A stretch of DNA of 56,424 nucleotides from Oscillospiraceae bacterium (GTDB lineage: Bacteria > Bacillota > Clostridia > Oscillospirales > Acutalibacteraceae). Positions 34,343-42,293 of the stretch are shown in pieces (position 1 is the first letter of the stretch; each line of letters begins with the position of its first letter). A program made the translations under genes and the position numbers. The stretch is from NCBI GenBank assembly GCA_015066225.1, contig SVOT01000011.1, positions 1 through 56,424 on the forward strand. The letters run 5' to 3'. The notes beneath the pieces are model-generated. The model saw only the letters and a list, made by a program, of their open reading frames with translations. It had not been told where the DNA came from and made no database searches.

Positions 34343-35314
34343 TTATTTTACATATAACATTTTATAAAAGTTGGGATATGCAGCAAAAAATTGGTTGAGA
34401 GTTTTTCGTGACGTTGAGCCGGGGTCGTTAATATAAAAGACGGATTGAGATAAGGATGCGGTTTCTTTGACACCGGTTACAACAACGTAATGCTGGCTGC
34501 CGTTGGATTTTTTTGCACCCACGATAACGGGCTTGCCGGCTTTCAATGCTTCGTATATAACTCCGAGATAGTTCGAGGAGCTTGTTATTATATTGTAGCT
34601 TGTGGGCCAATAAACGGCGCCGCCGGAGGTGTATGAAAGCTTTTTTGCCATTTGGTGCGGGTATATTGTTGTGGATGTTTTGTAGCTTTCTGTCATTGCC
34701 AATGCAGTTGTTGCACAACCGATTTTACCGATTGACTGACCTGATGAGCCTAAGGTTACGTTAGCCCAACGTGAGTCGGTCTGTTTATAATCGGGGACGC
34801 TCAGCTTTATTGCTTTGTATTTTGCGGCGGCAGGCTTTTTCAGATAATCCGAATGCACGTAGCCTGTTTTCGAGCCGTTATATAAAACACGGCTGAAGCC
34901 CTCCTTTTCTGAGATAACGGTTACAATTGTACCCGATGAAAGGTAGCCTTTGATTTCTGCAGATGATGAAGCAGAAGAACGCACACGTAATCTGCCCTGA
35001 GTTGTTTTAACGGCTTTGGTGTTGGTGGATATTGTTTTTATATAGTCCTCGTGGCAATAGCCGTAGCCTTCTGCAGAATAGCGCACACGCCAAAAGTCAC
35101 CGCTTTTTGAAACAAGGGTAACGAGCGCGCCTTTTTTCAACGTTTTTTTAATCGAAGATGATGTTGAGGGTGATGAACGGACGTTTAACGATGTTGAGGA
35201 GGTTGTAACCTTGCCCGCCCCCTTAATGTTTGAAGATGCTTTTGCTTGCGGCGAATAAATAAACATAGACAAGCTTAGTATTATCGCCAATAGAAAACTG
35301 ATGGATTTTTTCAA
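34343..35314 (-). CDS. Secreted protein with two SH3b domains and a C39-like cysteine peptidase domain
   Basis: About 323 residues. A signal peptide (KKSISFLLAIILSLSMF) ends near QAKA. Two bacterial SH3 domains follow ('TSTSLNVRSSPSTSSSIKK' and 'TQGRLRVRSSASSSAEIKG'), then a papain-like C39 domain with the Cys in GKIGCATTALAM, His in QHYVVVTG and Asp in INDPGS. It should bind the wall and cut peptides there. A GTG at 35323 overlaps GAGGTG, so TTG at 35314, 6 bases behind that site, is the better start. The ribosome binding site lies in a long hairpin. Confidence 0.85.
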   Translation of the reverse strand: MKKSISFLLAIILSLSMFIYSPQAKASSNIKGAGKVTTSSTSLNVRSSPSTSSSIKKTLKKGALVTLVSKSGDFWRVRYSAEGYGYCHEDYIKTISTNTKAVKTTQGRLRVRSSASSSAEIKGYLSSGTIVTVISEKEGFSRVLYNGSKTGYVHSDYLKKPAAAKYKAIKLSVPDYKQTDSRWANVTLGSSGQSIGKIGCATTALAMTESYKTSTTIYPHQMAKKLSYTSGGAVYWPTSYNIITSSSNYLGVIYEALKAGKPVIVGAKKSNGSQHYVVVTGVKETASLSQSVFYINDPGSTSRKTLNQFFAAYPNFYKMLYVK

Positions 35315-35320
35315 AAAAAT

Positions 35321-35378
35321 CACCTCGTATGGAAGATTTCCGCAAAAAACGGATGGTTAAATCTTACCATACGGGGTG
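35321..35378 (-). promoter_or_regulatory. Hairpin covering the ribosome binding site of the SH3/C39 gene
   Basis: Positions 35321-35339 and 35359-35378 are complementary over 19 bp with one bulged base and one G-T pair. On the minus strand the second arm contains GAGGTG, the ribosome binding site. Translation should be low unless the stem is opened. No terminator T-run follows within the stem region except the coding T-run. Confidence 0.6.
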
Positions 35379-35412
35379 AGTAGAATTCATTGTATAAATT
35401 TTGGAAACGGCC

Positions 35413-36378
35413 TCATACATTCTGTTCTATAAGCTCCAAAGCAATCTGTCTGAGCTCGTCAACTGAGTTTATAAGACCGATTCTTGAACGGTAGTTTGCC
35501 GCACCGTGCAAGCCTTTAGTGTACCATGCGGCGTGCTTGCGTGCTTCGCGGATACCGACGCGCTCACCCTTGTATTCACAAAGGGTTTCGATGTGCCTGA
35601 GCATAACCCGCATTTTTTCCACAACGGGGGGCTCGGGCAAAATAACCTCGTGGTCAAGATAGGCATTGATTTGTGAAAATACCCATGGTCTGCCCAGGGC
35701 ACCTCTGCCTATCATTACCATATCGCACCCTGTTTTTTCCATCAGCTCAGCGGCGCTTTTCCCGTCAACAACGTCGCCGTTTCCCACAACGGGGACAGAA
35801 ACAGCTTGCTTCACAAGGCGGATTATTTCTGTGTTGACAGGCGGGGCATACATCTGCACCTTTGTTCTGCCGTGAACTGTGATAAGCGAAGCACCGGCAT
35901 CTTCACAGCGTTTTGCGAGCTCAACAGCATTTATGTTGTTAAAATCCCAACCGGAGCGCATTTTTACCGTTACGGGTACTGTTGAAACCTCTGTAACCGC
36001 CTTAACGATTTTTGCGGCAAGAACAGGGTCCTTCATAAGTAGAGCGCCACCACCGGAGGAAGCAACCTTGGGTGCGGGGCAACCCATATTTATATCTATG
36101 AAATCAGGGTTATATTCAAGAGCTTTCTGTGCGGCGATTGCCATTGTTTCGGGGCAATTACCGAAAATTTGTGAGCCTGCAGGGCGTTCGGATTCTGTGA
36201 TCGATAAAAGCTCAGCACTTTTTTTGTCGCCGAGGCTGATGCCTTTTGCGCTTGCCATTTCGCAAACAGTGTATGCGGCACCATAGCCACGGCACAGCTC
36301 ACGAAAGGCCCTGTCTGCAACACCCGCAAGGGGAGCAAGCGCCGCTTTTTCTTTGATTTCTAAATTACCTATTTTCAT
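35413..36378 (-). CDS. dusB: tRNA-dihydrouridine synthase, DusB type
   Basis: 321 residues. FMN-binding TIM barrel with 'LAPLAGVADRAFRELCRGYG', 'DINMGCPAPKV' (catalytic Cys), 'VKMRSGWD', 'VHGRT' and 'MIGRGALGRPWVF'. It reduces uridines in the D-loop of tRNA. The start overlaps the end of the DtxR-type gene by 14 bases, so the two are transcribed together, a chance neighbourhood more than a functional one. Confidence 0.93.
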   Translation of the reverse strand: MKIGNLEIKEKAALAPLAGVADRAFRELCRGYGAAYTVCEMASAKGISLGDKKSAELLSITESERPAGSQIFGNCPETMAIAAQKALEYNPDFIDINMGCPAPKVASSGGGALLMKDPVLAAKIVKAVTEVSTVPVTVKMRSGWDFNNINAVELAKRCEDAGASLITVHGRTKVQMYAPPVNTEIIRLVKQAVSVPVVGNGDVVDGKSAAELMEKTGCDMVMIGRGALGRPWVFSQINAYLDHEVILPEPPVVEKMRVMLRHIETLCEYKGERVGIREARKHAAWYTKGLHGAANYRSRIGLINSVDELRQIALELIEQNV

Positions 36379-36745
36379 TTTTTATGTTCTCAGATAATGC
36401 TTTTAATGCGTTAAAGGTTTCTTCGCTTATGTGATGCTCAATTTTGCAGGCGTCTTCACTTGCGATTGTTTTGTCAACACCCAATTTAACAAGAAATTCC
36501 GTTAAAATTGTGTGGCGCTCAAACATACTTTCTGCAACAGAGCTTCCCTTAGGGGTGAGGGTGAGGTATCCGTTAGAATCAACTGTGATGAAGCCGCCGT
36601 TTTTTAAAAGACCGATGGCTCTGCTGACACTGGGCTTTGAATAACCCATATATTCGCATACATCAATAGAACGGACGTTTTCAAGCTTTTTTGAAAGTAT
36701 ATAAACGGTCTCAAGATACATCTCGCCTGATTCTTGCAAATGCAT
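36365..36745 (-). CDS. DtxR/MntR-family metal-dependent repressor
   Basis: 126 residues: an N-terminal winged helix (about 1-65, 'SKPSVSRAIGLLKNGGFI' recognition helix) and a dimer/metal domain with 'ERHTILTEFLVKLGV' and 'DACKIEHHIS'. His and Glu residues of these motifs, plus Glu8 of SGEMYLE, make the metal site. The SH3-like third domain is missing, as in MntR and the short Clostridia forms. It lies divergently from feoA, and the paired palindromes there are its likely operators, so iron is the likely metal. AAAGGAGG precedes the ATG. Confidence 0.88.
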   Translation of the reverse strand: MHLQESGEMYLETVYILSKKLENVRSIDVCEYMGYSKPSVSRAIGLLKNGGFITVDSNGYLTLTPKGSSVAESMFERHTILTEFLVKLGVDKTIASEDACKIEHHISEETFNALKALSENIKNENR

Positions 36746-36780
36746 ATAAAGACCTCCTTTTGATTTTGTTTATTGTCAAA

Positions 36781-36794
36781 TTATGATATCATAA
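36781..36794. promoter_or_regulatory. 14-bp perfect palindrome upstream of the dtxR-type gene
   Basis: TTATGATATCATAA, 36 bases before the repressor gene. It may be an operator for autoregulation or a chance AT-rich palindrome. Confidence 0.3.
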
Positions 36795-36867
36795 AACGGC
36801 TGATAATTCAAGTGTTTGGCAGATTTGCCGAAACTTTAAAAAAATATATAAAAATGAAATTATTGTA

Positions 36868-36895
36868 TTGACAAATAATGGGATTGTGCTATAAT
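36868..36895 (+). promoter_or_regulatory. feoA: feo promoter
   Basis: TTGACA (36868-36873), 16-bp spacer, TATAAT (36890-36895) with upstream TG (extended -10), the strongest promoter match in this part of the window. The start would be near 36902, on top of the operator. Confidence 0.85.
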
Positions 36896-36901
36896 AACAC
36901 T

Positions 36902-36919
36902 AGTTAGCAGAGGCTAACT
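36902..36919. promoter_or_regulatory. Operator 1 of the feo unit
   Basis: AGTTAGC-AGAG-GCTAACT, 7-bp arms and a 4-base spacer, covering the predicted transcription start of feoA. The arms are identical to those of operator 2 at 37193. It is probably bound by the DtxR-type protein encoded at 36365-36745. Confidence 0.75.
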
Positions 36920-36944
36920 CAATATACTGTCAGAGGCGAATCTA

Positions 36945-37157
36945 ATGAATTTAACGAATGCTCAGGAAGGAATTGAATACATCATCAAGGACATTGTCAC
37001 AGATGACGAGGAGCTTGATTCATTCCTTTTTTCTTTAGGTTGTTACAGCGGCGAGCCAATAACTGTCATTTCAAGAAACAAAAGCGGTTGCGTCGTTTCC
37101 ATAAAGGATGGCAGATATAATATTGACAACCAGTTGGCAGAAGCCATTATTATTTGA
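36945..37157 (+). CDS. feoA: FeoA-family protein
   Basis: 70 residues, the SH3-like FeoA fold. 'EGIEYIIKDIVTDDEELDSF', 'LFSLGCYSGEPITVISRN' and 'IDNQLAEAIII' follow the family. FeoA supports ferrous iron uptake by FeoB, probably through its cytosolic domain. A GAGGCG lies before the start. An operator and a short gap separate it from feoB. Confidence 0.93.
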   Translation: MNLTNAQEGIEYIIKDIVTDDEELDSFLFSLGCYSGEPITVISRNKSGCVVSIKDGRYNIDNQLAEAIII

Positions 37158-37192
37158 TTTTTGGTAGCCAACTGTCATTTTTTTGGTTTGTG

Positions 37193-37210
37193 AGTTAGCG
37201 GCGGCTAACT
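37193..37210. promoter_or_regulatory. Operator 2, between feoA and feoB
   Basis: AGTTAGC-GGCG-GCTAACT, with arms identical to operator 1 and the same 4-base spacer. It lies 28 bases before feoB. Since there is no clear promoter next to it, it may work as a roadblock, a looping site or the operator of a hidden second promoter. Confidence 0.7.
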
Positions 37211-37238
37211 GTTTTGGATAGTTTTAGGAGGAAATACA

Positions 37239-39299
37239 ATGAGAATTGCTTTAGCGGGTAACCCCAATAGTGGCAAAACCACAATGTACAACGCCTTGAC
37301 CGGTCGCAATGAAAAAGTCGGCAACTGGGCAGGGGTAACAGTCGAAAAAAAAGAAAGCTCAATAAAAAGGAGTTTTCATAATGGTTCTGAAGAATTGATT
37401 GCCGTAGATCTTCCCGGGGCTTATTCAATGTCACCCTTTACATCCGAAGAAAGCATTACCAGCGAATACATACAAAATGAAAAGCTTGATGCAATTATCA
37501 ACATCGTAGACGCAACGAATTTGAGCAGAAGCCTTTTCTTTACAACACAGCTTCTTGAGCTTGGGGTTCCGGTTGTTGTTGCGTTAAATAAAAGCGACGT
37601 TAACAAAAAGAAAAAAACGGTTATTAACACCGAGGAGCTTTCAAAAATTCTCGGTTGCCCGGTTATTAACACAATTTCAACATCTGCCGAGGGCCTGGGT
37701 GAGGTAGTTAAAGCTGCAGTTGAATTAAAAGGCAAAAACCAAAAGTCTCCGTATACACAGGGCGATGTGAATCTTGCAGATAAAAAGGCTGTTCAGGCTG
37801 CAGACAGGCGTCGTTTCGCTTTTGTTAAAACAGTTGTTTCATCGGTTGAAAAAAGAACAGTTTTCACCAAGGATAAAAACAGTCAGGATAAAATTGATGC
37901 CGTTCTCACAAACAAATGGCTTGGTATTCCGATTTTTGCCGTAGTTATGTTTGCCGTGTTCTGGATTTCGCAGGCAGGCCCCGGTGTGTGGATTGCTGAA
38001 GGCTATGAATTAGCAAACGGTAAAACAATCCCCGGACTTGTGACATTGCTTGAAATGTTACAGGGTTGGGTAGCAGGGTTCTTTGTTGACGCAAATCCGT
38101 TGCTTTCAGCTCTTCTGGTTGATGGCGTAATCGGCGGTGTGGTTGCTGTTGTAGGCTTCCTTCCCCTTGTTATGGTGATGTATTTCCTGATTGCTCTTCT
38201 TGAGGATTGCGGCTATATGTCACGTGTGAGCGTTGTGCTTGACCCTATTTTCAAAAAAGTGGGTCTTTCGGGTAAATCTGTAATTCCTTTTGTTATAGGT
38301 ACAGGCTGCGCTATCCCCGGTGTTATGGCTTGCAGAACAATTCGTAACGAACGCGAGCGCAGGGCGACAGCAATGCTTTCACCATTTATGCCTTGCGGAG
38401 CAAAGCTTCCTGTCATTGCTCTTTTTGCAGGTGCATTTTTCGGCGATGCAACCTGGGTTGGTCCGCTTATGTATTTTGCGGGCATTCTGATTATCTTTTT
38501 CGGTGCTTTGCTGATAAATAAAATTACCGGCTATAAGGTAAGAAAATCTTATTTTATTATTGAGCTTCCCGAATACAAGGTTCCAAGCCTTAAACGAGCA
38601 ACTCTTTCGATGCTTTCAAGAGGTAAGGCTTATATTGTTAAAGCGGCAACGATTATTCTTCTTTGTAACACAGCAGTTCAGATAATGCAGACATTTACAT
38701 GGAAATTCACCGTTGCAGAAAGCGCAGATTCGTCAATACTTGCATCTATTGCGGGCCCATTCGCATATCTGCTTATACCTGTGGTTGGTATTCTTTCGTG
38801 GCAGCTTGCGGCTGCGGCTATAACCGGCTTCATTGCAAAGGAAAATGTTGTCGGCACATTGGCGGTTTGCTTTGTTGGTCTTGAGAATTTTATTGATACA
38901 GAAGAACTCGCACTTATGGAGGGTGCAGGTGCCGAGGTGGCTTCAGCCTTCGCTATCACTAAGGTTGCCGCCCTTGCATACCTTATGTTTAATCTTTTCA
39001 CTCCTCCCTGCTTTGCAGCCATCGGCGCAATGAATTCCGAAATGAAAAGTGCAAAATGGCTTTGGGGTGCAATCGGATTCCAGCTTGGCACAGGCTTCAC
39101 GGTTGGTTACCTTGTTTATCAAATAGGTACTTTAATCACAACAGGTTCATTGGGTGAAGGTTTTGTTCCCGGCTTGATTGCAGTTTTGGCTTTTGCAGGT
39201 ATTCTTTTGTATCTTGTTATCAAAAATAATAAAAGGAATAAAAATGCAGAGGTTCTCAAAAATAAAAAGAAAGCAGAAATGATTTTAAATAATAAATAA
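37239..39299 (+). CDS. feoB: Ferrous iron transporter FeoB
   Basis: 686 residues. The N-terminal G domain has GNPNSGKTT, the switch 'GNWAGVTVEKKE', DLPGAYS and NKSD. The membrane half has the paired gate domains with 'GYMSRVSVVLDPIFKKVGLSG', cut at Gly, 'CAIPGVMACRTIRNERERR' and 'PFMPCGAKLPV'. It brings Fe(II) across the inner membrane using GTP. AGGAGG precedes the ATG by 8 bases. The C-terminus ends in a Lys/Asn-rich cytosolic tail, and a tiny Cys-rich partner follows. Confidence 0.96.
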   Translation: MRIALAGNPNSGKTTMYNALTGRNEKVGNWAGVTVEKKESSIKRSFHNGSEELIAVDLPGAYSMSPFTSEESITSEYIQNEKLDAIINIVDATNLSRSLFFTTQLLELGVPVVVALNKSDVNKKKKTVINTEELSKILGCPVINTISTSAEGLGEVVKAAVELKGKNQKSPYTQGDVNLADKKAVQAADRRRFAFVKTVVSSVEKRTVFTKDKNSQDKIDAVLTNKWLGIPIFAVVMFAVFWISQAGPGVWIAEGYELANGKTIPGLVTLLEMLQGWVAGFFVDANPLLSALLVDGVIGGVVAVVGFLPLVMVMYFLIALLEDCGYMSRVSVVLDPIFKKVGLSGKSVIPFVIGTGCAIPGVMACRTIRNERERRATAMLSPFMPCGAKLPVIALFAGAFFGDATWVGPLMYFAGILIIFFGALLINKITGYKVRKSYFIIELPEYKVPSLKRATLSMLSRGKAYIVKAATIILLCNTAVQIMQTFTWKFTVAESADSSILASIAGPFAYLLIPVVGILSWQLAAAAITGFIAKENVVGTLAVCFVGLENFIDTEELALMEGAGAEVASAFAITKVAALAYLMFNLFTPPCFAAIGAMNSEMKSAKWLWGAIGFQLGTGFTVGYLVYQIGTLITTGSLGEGFVPGLIAVLAFAGILLYLVIKNNKRNKNAEVLKNKKKAEMILNNK

Positions 39300-39313
39300 A
39301 AGAGGGTGATTCG

Positions 39314-39481
39314 GTGGATAATTTCTTGCTTGTTGCTGTTCTGGTGGTTGTCGTTTTAATTGCCGCACTTTACATAATAAAGCAGAAGAAAAAAGGCGCA
39401 AAATGTATTGGTTGCCCCTATGCCGGCGAATGTGCTTCAAAAAACAACTGTTCTTGCGGTTGTCAAACAGATAACAAATAA
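39314..39481 (+). CDS. FeoB-associated Cys-rich membrane protein
   Basis: 55 residues, too short for many gene callers. GTG start at 39314 with AGAGGGTG upstream. One N-terminal membrane helix (about 4-22), a KQKKKG segment and a C-terminal tail with seven Cys (CIGC, C, CSCGC). This size and layout match the FeoB-associated Cys-rich membrane proteins that follow feoB in many Clostridia. It may hand iron or electrons to FeoB; its exact job is unknown. Confidence 0.85.
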   Translation: MDNFLLVAVLVVVVLIAALYIIKQKKKGAKCIGCPYAGECASKNNCSCGCQTDNK

Positions 39482-39494
39482 ACTCCATTCATAA

Positions 39495-39536
39495 CATAAA
39501 AGAGGCTATCCGTTTTGGCGGATAGCCTCTTTTATG
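39495..39536. terminator. Terminator of the feo unit, bidirectional
   Basis: CATAAAAGAGGCTATCCG (39495-39512) pairs perfectly with 39519-39536 over 18 bp, loop TTTTGG. The arms contain the A and T runs. It also serves the convergent gene that ends at 39537. Confidence 0.85.
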
Positions 39537-40046
39537 TCAATCGTTATCTTCCCATTTATAGTTGTGTAGCTGACCTTTGTTTGACAGCTCGGGGTAGCCC
39601 ATTTGTCTTAATGCCTCGTAAACACCGATAGCAACGGAATTTGAAAGATTCAGGCTTCTTGCGTCATCAATCATAGGAATGCGCACACATTCGTCAGGGT
39701 GCTCAAGCAGAAGCTCCTCGGGTAACCCTTTTGTTTCTTTACCGAAGAAAAGAAAAGATTTATCATCATAGCTGACGTCGGAGTGAGCCTTTCGTGCTTT
39801 TGTTGTGAAAAAGAAATATTTGGCGTCGGGATTTTTTTTGAAAAAATCATCGAGATTTTCATAATAGGTTAAATCAAGCAAATACCAATAATCAAGCCCC
39901 GCGCGTTTTAATTTTTTGTCATCTATTGTAAAGCCCATCGGCTTTATAATGTGAAGTCTTGCACCTGTTGCGGCACAGGTTCTTGCAATGTTGCCTGTAT
40001 TCTGAGGTATCTCGGGTTCCACAAGAACAATATTAAGCTCGCTCAT
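39537..40046 (-). CDS. trmL: tRNA (cytidine(34)-2'-O)-methyltransferase, TrmL type
   Basis: 169 residues, SPOUT fold. 'VLVEPEIPQNTGNIARTCAA', 'FFGKETKGLPEELL' and 'IPMIDDARSLNLSNSVAIGV' are the knot motifs. It methylates the wobble position of leucine tRNAs. The start overlaps the end of the kinase gene by 4 bases (ATGA). Confidence 0.94.
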   Translation of the reverse strand: MSELNIVLVEPEIPQNTGNIARTCAATGARLHIIKPMGFTIDDKKLKRAGLDYWYLLDLTYYENLDDFFKKNPDAKYFFFTTKARKAHSDVSYDDKSFLFFGKETKGLPEELLLEHPDECVRIPMIDDARSLNLSNSVAIGVYEALRQMGYPELSNKGQLHNYKWEDND

Positions 40047-40891
40047 ATTTTGCCTAACTCCTTGAGATAATAGGGGATTCCTCGCTCGAAATCAACACCG
40101 TAGGTTATGGGGTTATCCATCGCTTGGGTTCTTCTTATACAGTCGCACACATAGTTTGCGGCAATACTCATTGCTTCAAGGATTGTTTTGCCGTTCAGAA
40201 GAGCACCGCAGAATGAGCTCGCAAAAACGTCGCCCGTTCCGTGGTATGCACCGGGGAGCTTCTCAGCAAAATAGAATTGAGGGATTCTGTCCTGTCCCAT
40301 ACAGGCGGCACCAAGCTTGCCTTCTTCAAATGTGACACCCGTGAGAACAACGTTTTTTGCACCGATATCAAGCAATTTGTTTAAAAGGGAAATAATATAT
40401 TCCTCAGTCTGCACGCCCTCAATGTATTCGCTGTCTGTTATAAAGCAAGCTTCTGTTATATTGGGAAGAATGATGTCTGCTTTAGCACACAATTCCGCCA
40501 TTGCTTTGGCAAATTTCTTATCAAAAACAGCATACATTTTGCCGTGATCCGCCATACAGGGGTCGGCAATGAAAATATTGCTTTCTGTTTTGAAATTATC
40601 TACAAAATCTTTAACTATATCAATCTGGTCAAAAGAGCCCAAAAAACCGGAATATATAGCATCGGGATTAATACTTATGGATTTCCAATGCTTTCCCATT
40701 TCGGGCATATCGCAAGTAAGGTCACGGTATGTGTAGCCTGTAAAACCGCCTGTGTGAGTTGAAAGAACAGCGGTGGGCATACAAATTGTTTCAATTCCCG
40801 CGGCTGATATTATGGGGAGTGCAACCGTAAGTGAGCATTTACCAAAACCGGAAATGTCATTTATTGCAATCAATCTTTTTTGATTTTCCAT
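40043..40891 (-). CDS. Pyridoxal/pyridoxamine kinase-like protein (ribokinase fold)
   Basis: 282 residues. 'INDISGFGKCSLTVALPIIS', 'THTGGF', 'PCMADHGKMY' and the anion-hole motif 'AYHGTGDVFASSF' with the catalytic Asp follow the PdxK/PdxY layout. It should make pyridoxal 5'-phosphate from salvaged vitamers. Related kinases act on hydroxymethylpyrimidine, so the substrate is inferred. Strong ribosome binding site (TAGGAGG). It is first in a two-gene unit with trmL. Confidence 0.85.
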   Translation of the reverse strand: MENQKRLIAINDISGFGKCSLTVALPIISAAGIETICMPTAVLSTHTGGFTGYTYRDLTCDMPEMGKHWKSISINPDAIYSGFLGSFDQIDIVKDFVDNFKTESNIFIADPCMADHGKMYAVFDKKFAKAMAELCAKADIILPNITEACFITDSEYIEGVQTEEYIISLLNKLLDIGAKNVVLTGVTFEEGKLGAACMGQDRIPQFYFAEKLPGAYHGTGDVFASSFCGALLNGKTILEAMSIAANYVCDCIRRTQAMDNPITYGVDFERGIPYYLKELGKI

Positions 40892-41003
40892 AAAAATCCT
40901 CCTATGAAAAAAGTACGCAAAAATTATAGCACTTCCATATTTTTTTTCAATAAGTTTTGAGAAATAAAAAAATAACAGGGAAAACTTTTTTCAGGAGGTG
41001 TGT

Positions 41004-41183
41004 ATGATGAACAAAATGGAAAATGCGGCTGTTATCGGTGGTGCGGTAATGGCAGTGGGAACAGTTGCCGCAATTACTGCAGGTGTTGTCAGCAGCAGAA
41101 AAAGCACAAAAAATAAAATGAAAAAAATTGCCAAAAAAACGGCAAAAACAATGGATAGCATTCTTGATAATATGATGAAGTAA
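41004..41183 (+). CDS. Small membrane protein, unknown function (59 residues)
   Basis: The N-terminal half is a hydrophobic, Ala/Val/Gly-rich helix (about 7-28), and the C-terminal half is very basic (KSTKNKMKKIAKKTAKT) and ends in Met-rich IDN-type residues (SILDNMMK). This layout, a single anchor with a positive tail, resembles YtxH-like proteins but is too short to be sure. AGGAGGTGTG precedes the ATG at 41004. A terminator follows at once. Confidence 0.6.
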   Translation: MMNKMENAAVIGGAVMAVGTVAAITAGVVSSRKSTKNKMKKIAKKTAKTMDSILDNMMK

Positions 41184-41208
41184 AAAAAGCCTGCTATGCA
41201 GGCTTTTT
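41184..41208 (+). terminator. Terminator after the 59-residue protein
   Basis: AAAAAGCCTGC, TAT loop, GCAGGCTTTTT. It lies only 13 bases before the next start codon, so the following lipoprotein gene is probably expressed by read-through or from an overlapping promoter. Confidence 0.85.
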
Positions 41209-41221
41209 GAATGAGGTTGTT

Positions 41222-42217
41222 ATGAAAAAATATATTATTGCTTTAATTTGTATTTCGCTCACAGTTTCTTCAGCTGCTTGCGGCAAAGCTACTACCGGGG
41301 AGAGCACATCATTTTCGAGCGATGTCGCAACATCCGAGGCAACAGAGAAAACAGAAAGCACAACACGGGGGCAATCCGGCGAAAGCAGTTCTTCACCGGA
41401 GCCTGCACCAATGGATAAAAATAAGGTTAAGCCAATTTCGGTTTATGGAAAAAATACGGGCACAAAAGAAACCTTTACAGGTTACGAGCCGCTTCCCAAG
41501 GTTCAGCTCCCTGTTGTTGACCCACAAAATTTAAGGAAGCTTTCAGAAGAAGAATATAACCATAGCTACGGTGTATCCACAGGTGGCGTACCTCATGAAA
41601 TCTCGGTTAATAATCAGAAGCTCTATGACAAATACGGTGGTATTTGTCTTGACACAAGCGGTGAGAAGGTTATATACCTCACCTTTGATTGCGGTTATGA
41701 AAACGGTTGCACGGAAAAAATACTTGATACATTGAAAGAAAAAAACGTCAAAGCAATATTTTTTGTAACTCTTCCAAACGTTAAGGCTAACCCCGAGTTA
41801 ATTGCGAGGATGATAAAGGAAGGGCACGTTGTGGGCAATCACTCCGATTCACACCCGAATTTTTCAAAAATAACAAGGGTGGATATGGCACGAGAAATAC
41901 AAAATCTTGACAATTATCTGAGAGAAAAATTCGGATATTCTTCTAATTATTTCAGATTTCCTGAGGGTGCGTGTTCCGAGAATGCATTGGAGCTTGTTGA
42001 AAGTGTGGGCTTTACTTCTGTTTTCTGGTCAAGTGCCTATGCGGATTGGGATGTTTCAAACCCCAAAGGCAAAGACTATGCCTTTCAGACTGTGACGTCA
42101 CGGCTCCACCCCGGTTGCGTGTTGCTTTTGCACGCCGTTTCACACGATAATGCAGATGCTCTCGGTGATATTATTGACTACGCCCTTTCTCAGGGTTATA
42201 AATTCAGGTTAATATAA
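41222..42217 (+). CDS. Polysaccharide deacetylase lipoprotein, PdaA-like
   Basis: 331 residues. Lipoprotein signal with the lipobox SAAC near residue 20, then a Ser/Thr/Glu-rich linker to about 80. The NodB domain shows 'YLTFDCGYENGCTEKILDTL' (PdaA-type TFDxGYEN), 'GNHSDSHPNF' (metal His residues), 'FRFPEGACSE' and 'LLLHAVS'. PdaA enzymes remove acetyl from muramic acid in making spore cortex lactam. Here the linker and lipid anchor place it outside the membrane. ATG at 41222 has GAGGTTG upstream. Confidence 0.88.
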   Translation: MKKYIIALICISLTVSSAACGKATTGESTSFSSDVATSEATEKTESTTRGQSGESSSSPEPAPMDKNKVKPISVYGKNTGTKETFTGYEPLPKVQLPVVDPQNLRKLSEEEYNHSYGVSTGGVPHEISVNNQKLYDKYGGICLDTSGEKVIYLTFDCGYENGCTEKILDTLKEKNVKAIFFVTLPNVKANPELIARMIKEGHVVGNHSDSHPNFSKITRVDMAREIQNLDNYLREKFGYSSNYFRFPEGACSENALELVESVGFTSVFWSSAYADWDVSNPKGKDYAFQTVTSRLHPGCVLLLHAVSHDNADALGDIIDYALSQGYKFRLI

Positions 42218-42229
42218 ACAACATACACA

Positions 42230-42258
42230 TTGTTTTTTGCTGAAATTGATGGTATAAT
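42230..42258 (+). promoter_or_regulatory. Promoter of the GH63-like gene
   Basis: TTGTTT (42230-42235), 17-bp spacer, TATAAT (42253-42258) with an upstream TG (extended -10). It lies 36 bases before the start codon. Confidence 0.7.
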
Positions 42259-42293
42259 AAACGGGATAGTTTTCATCTGAAAGGATAGTTTAT

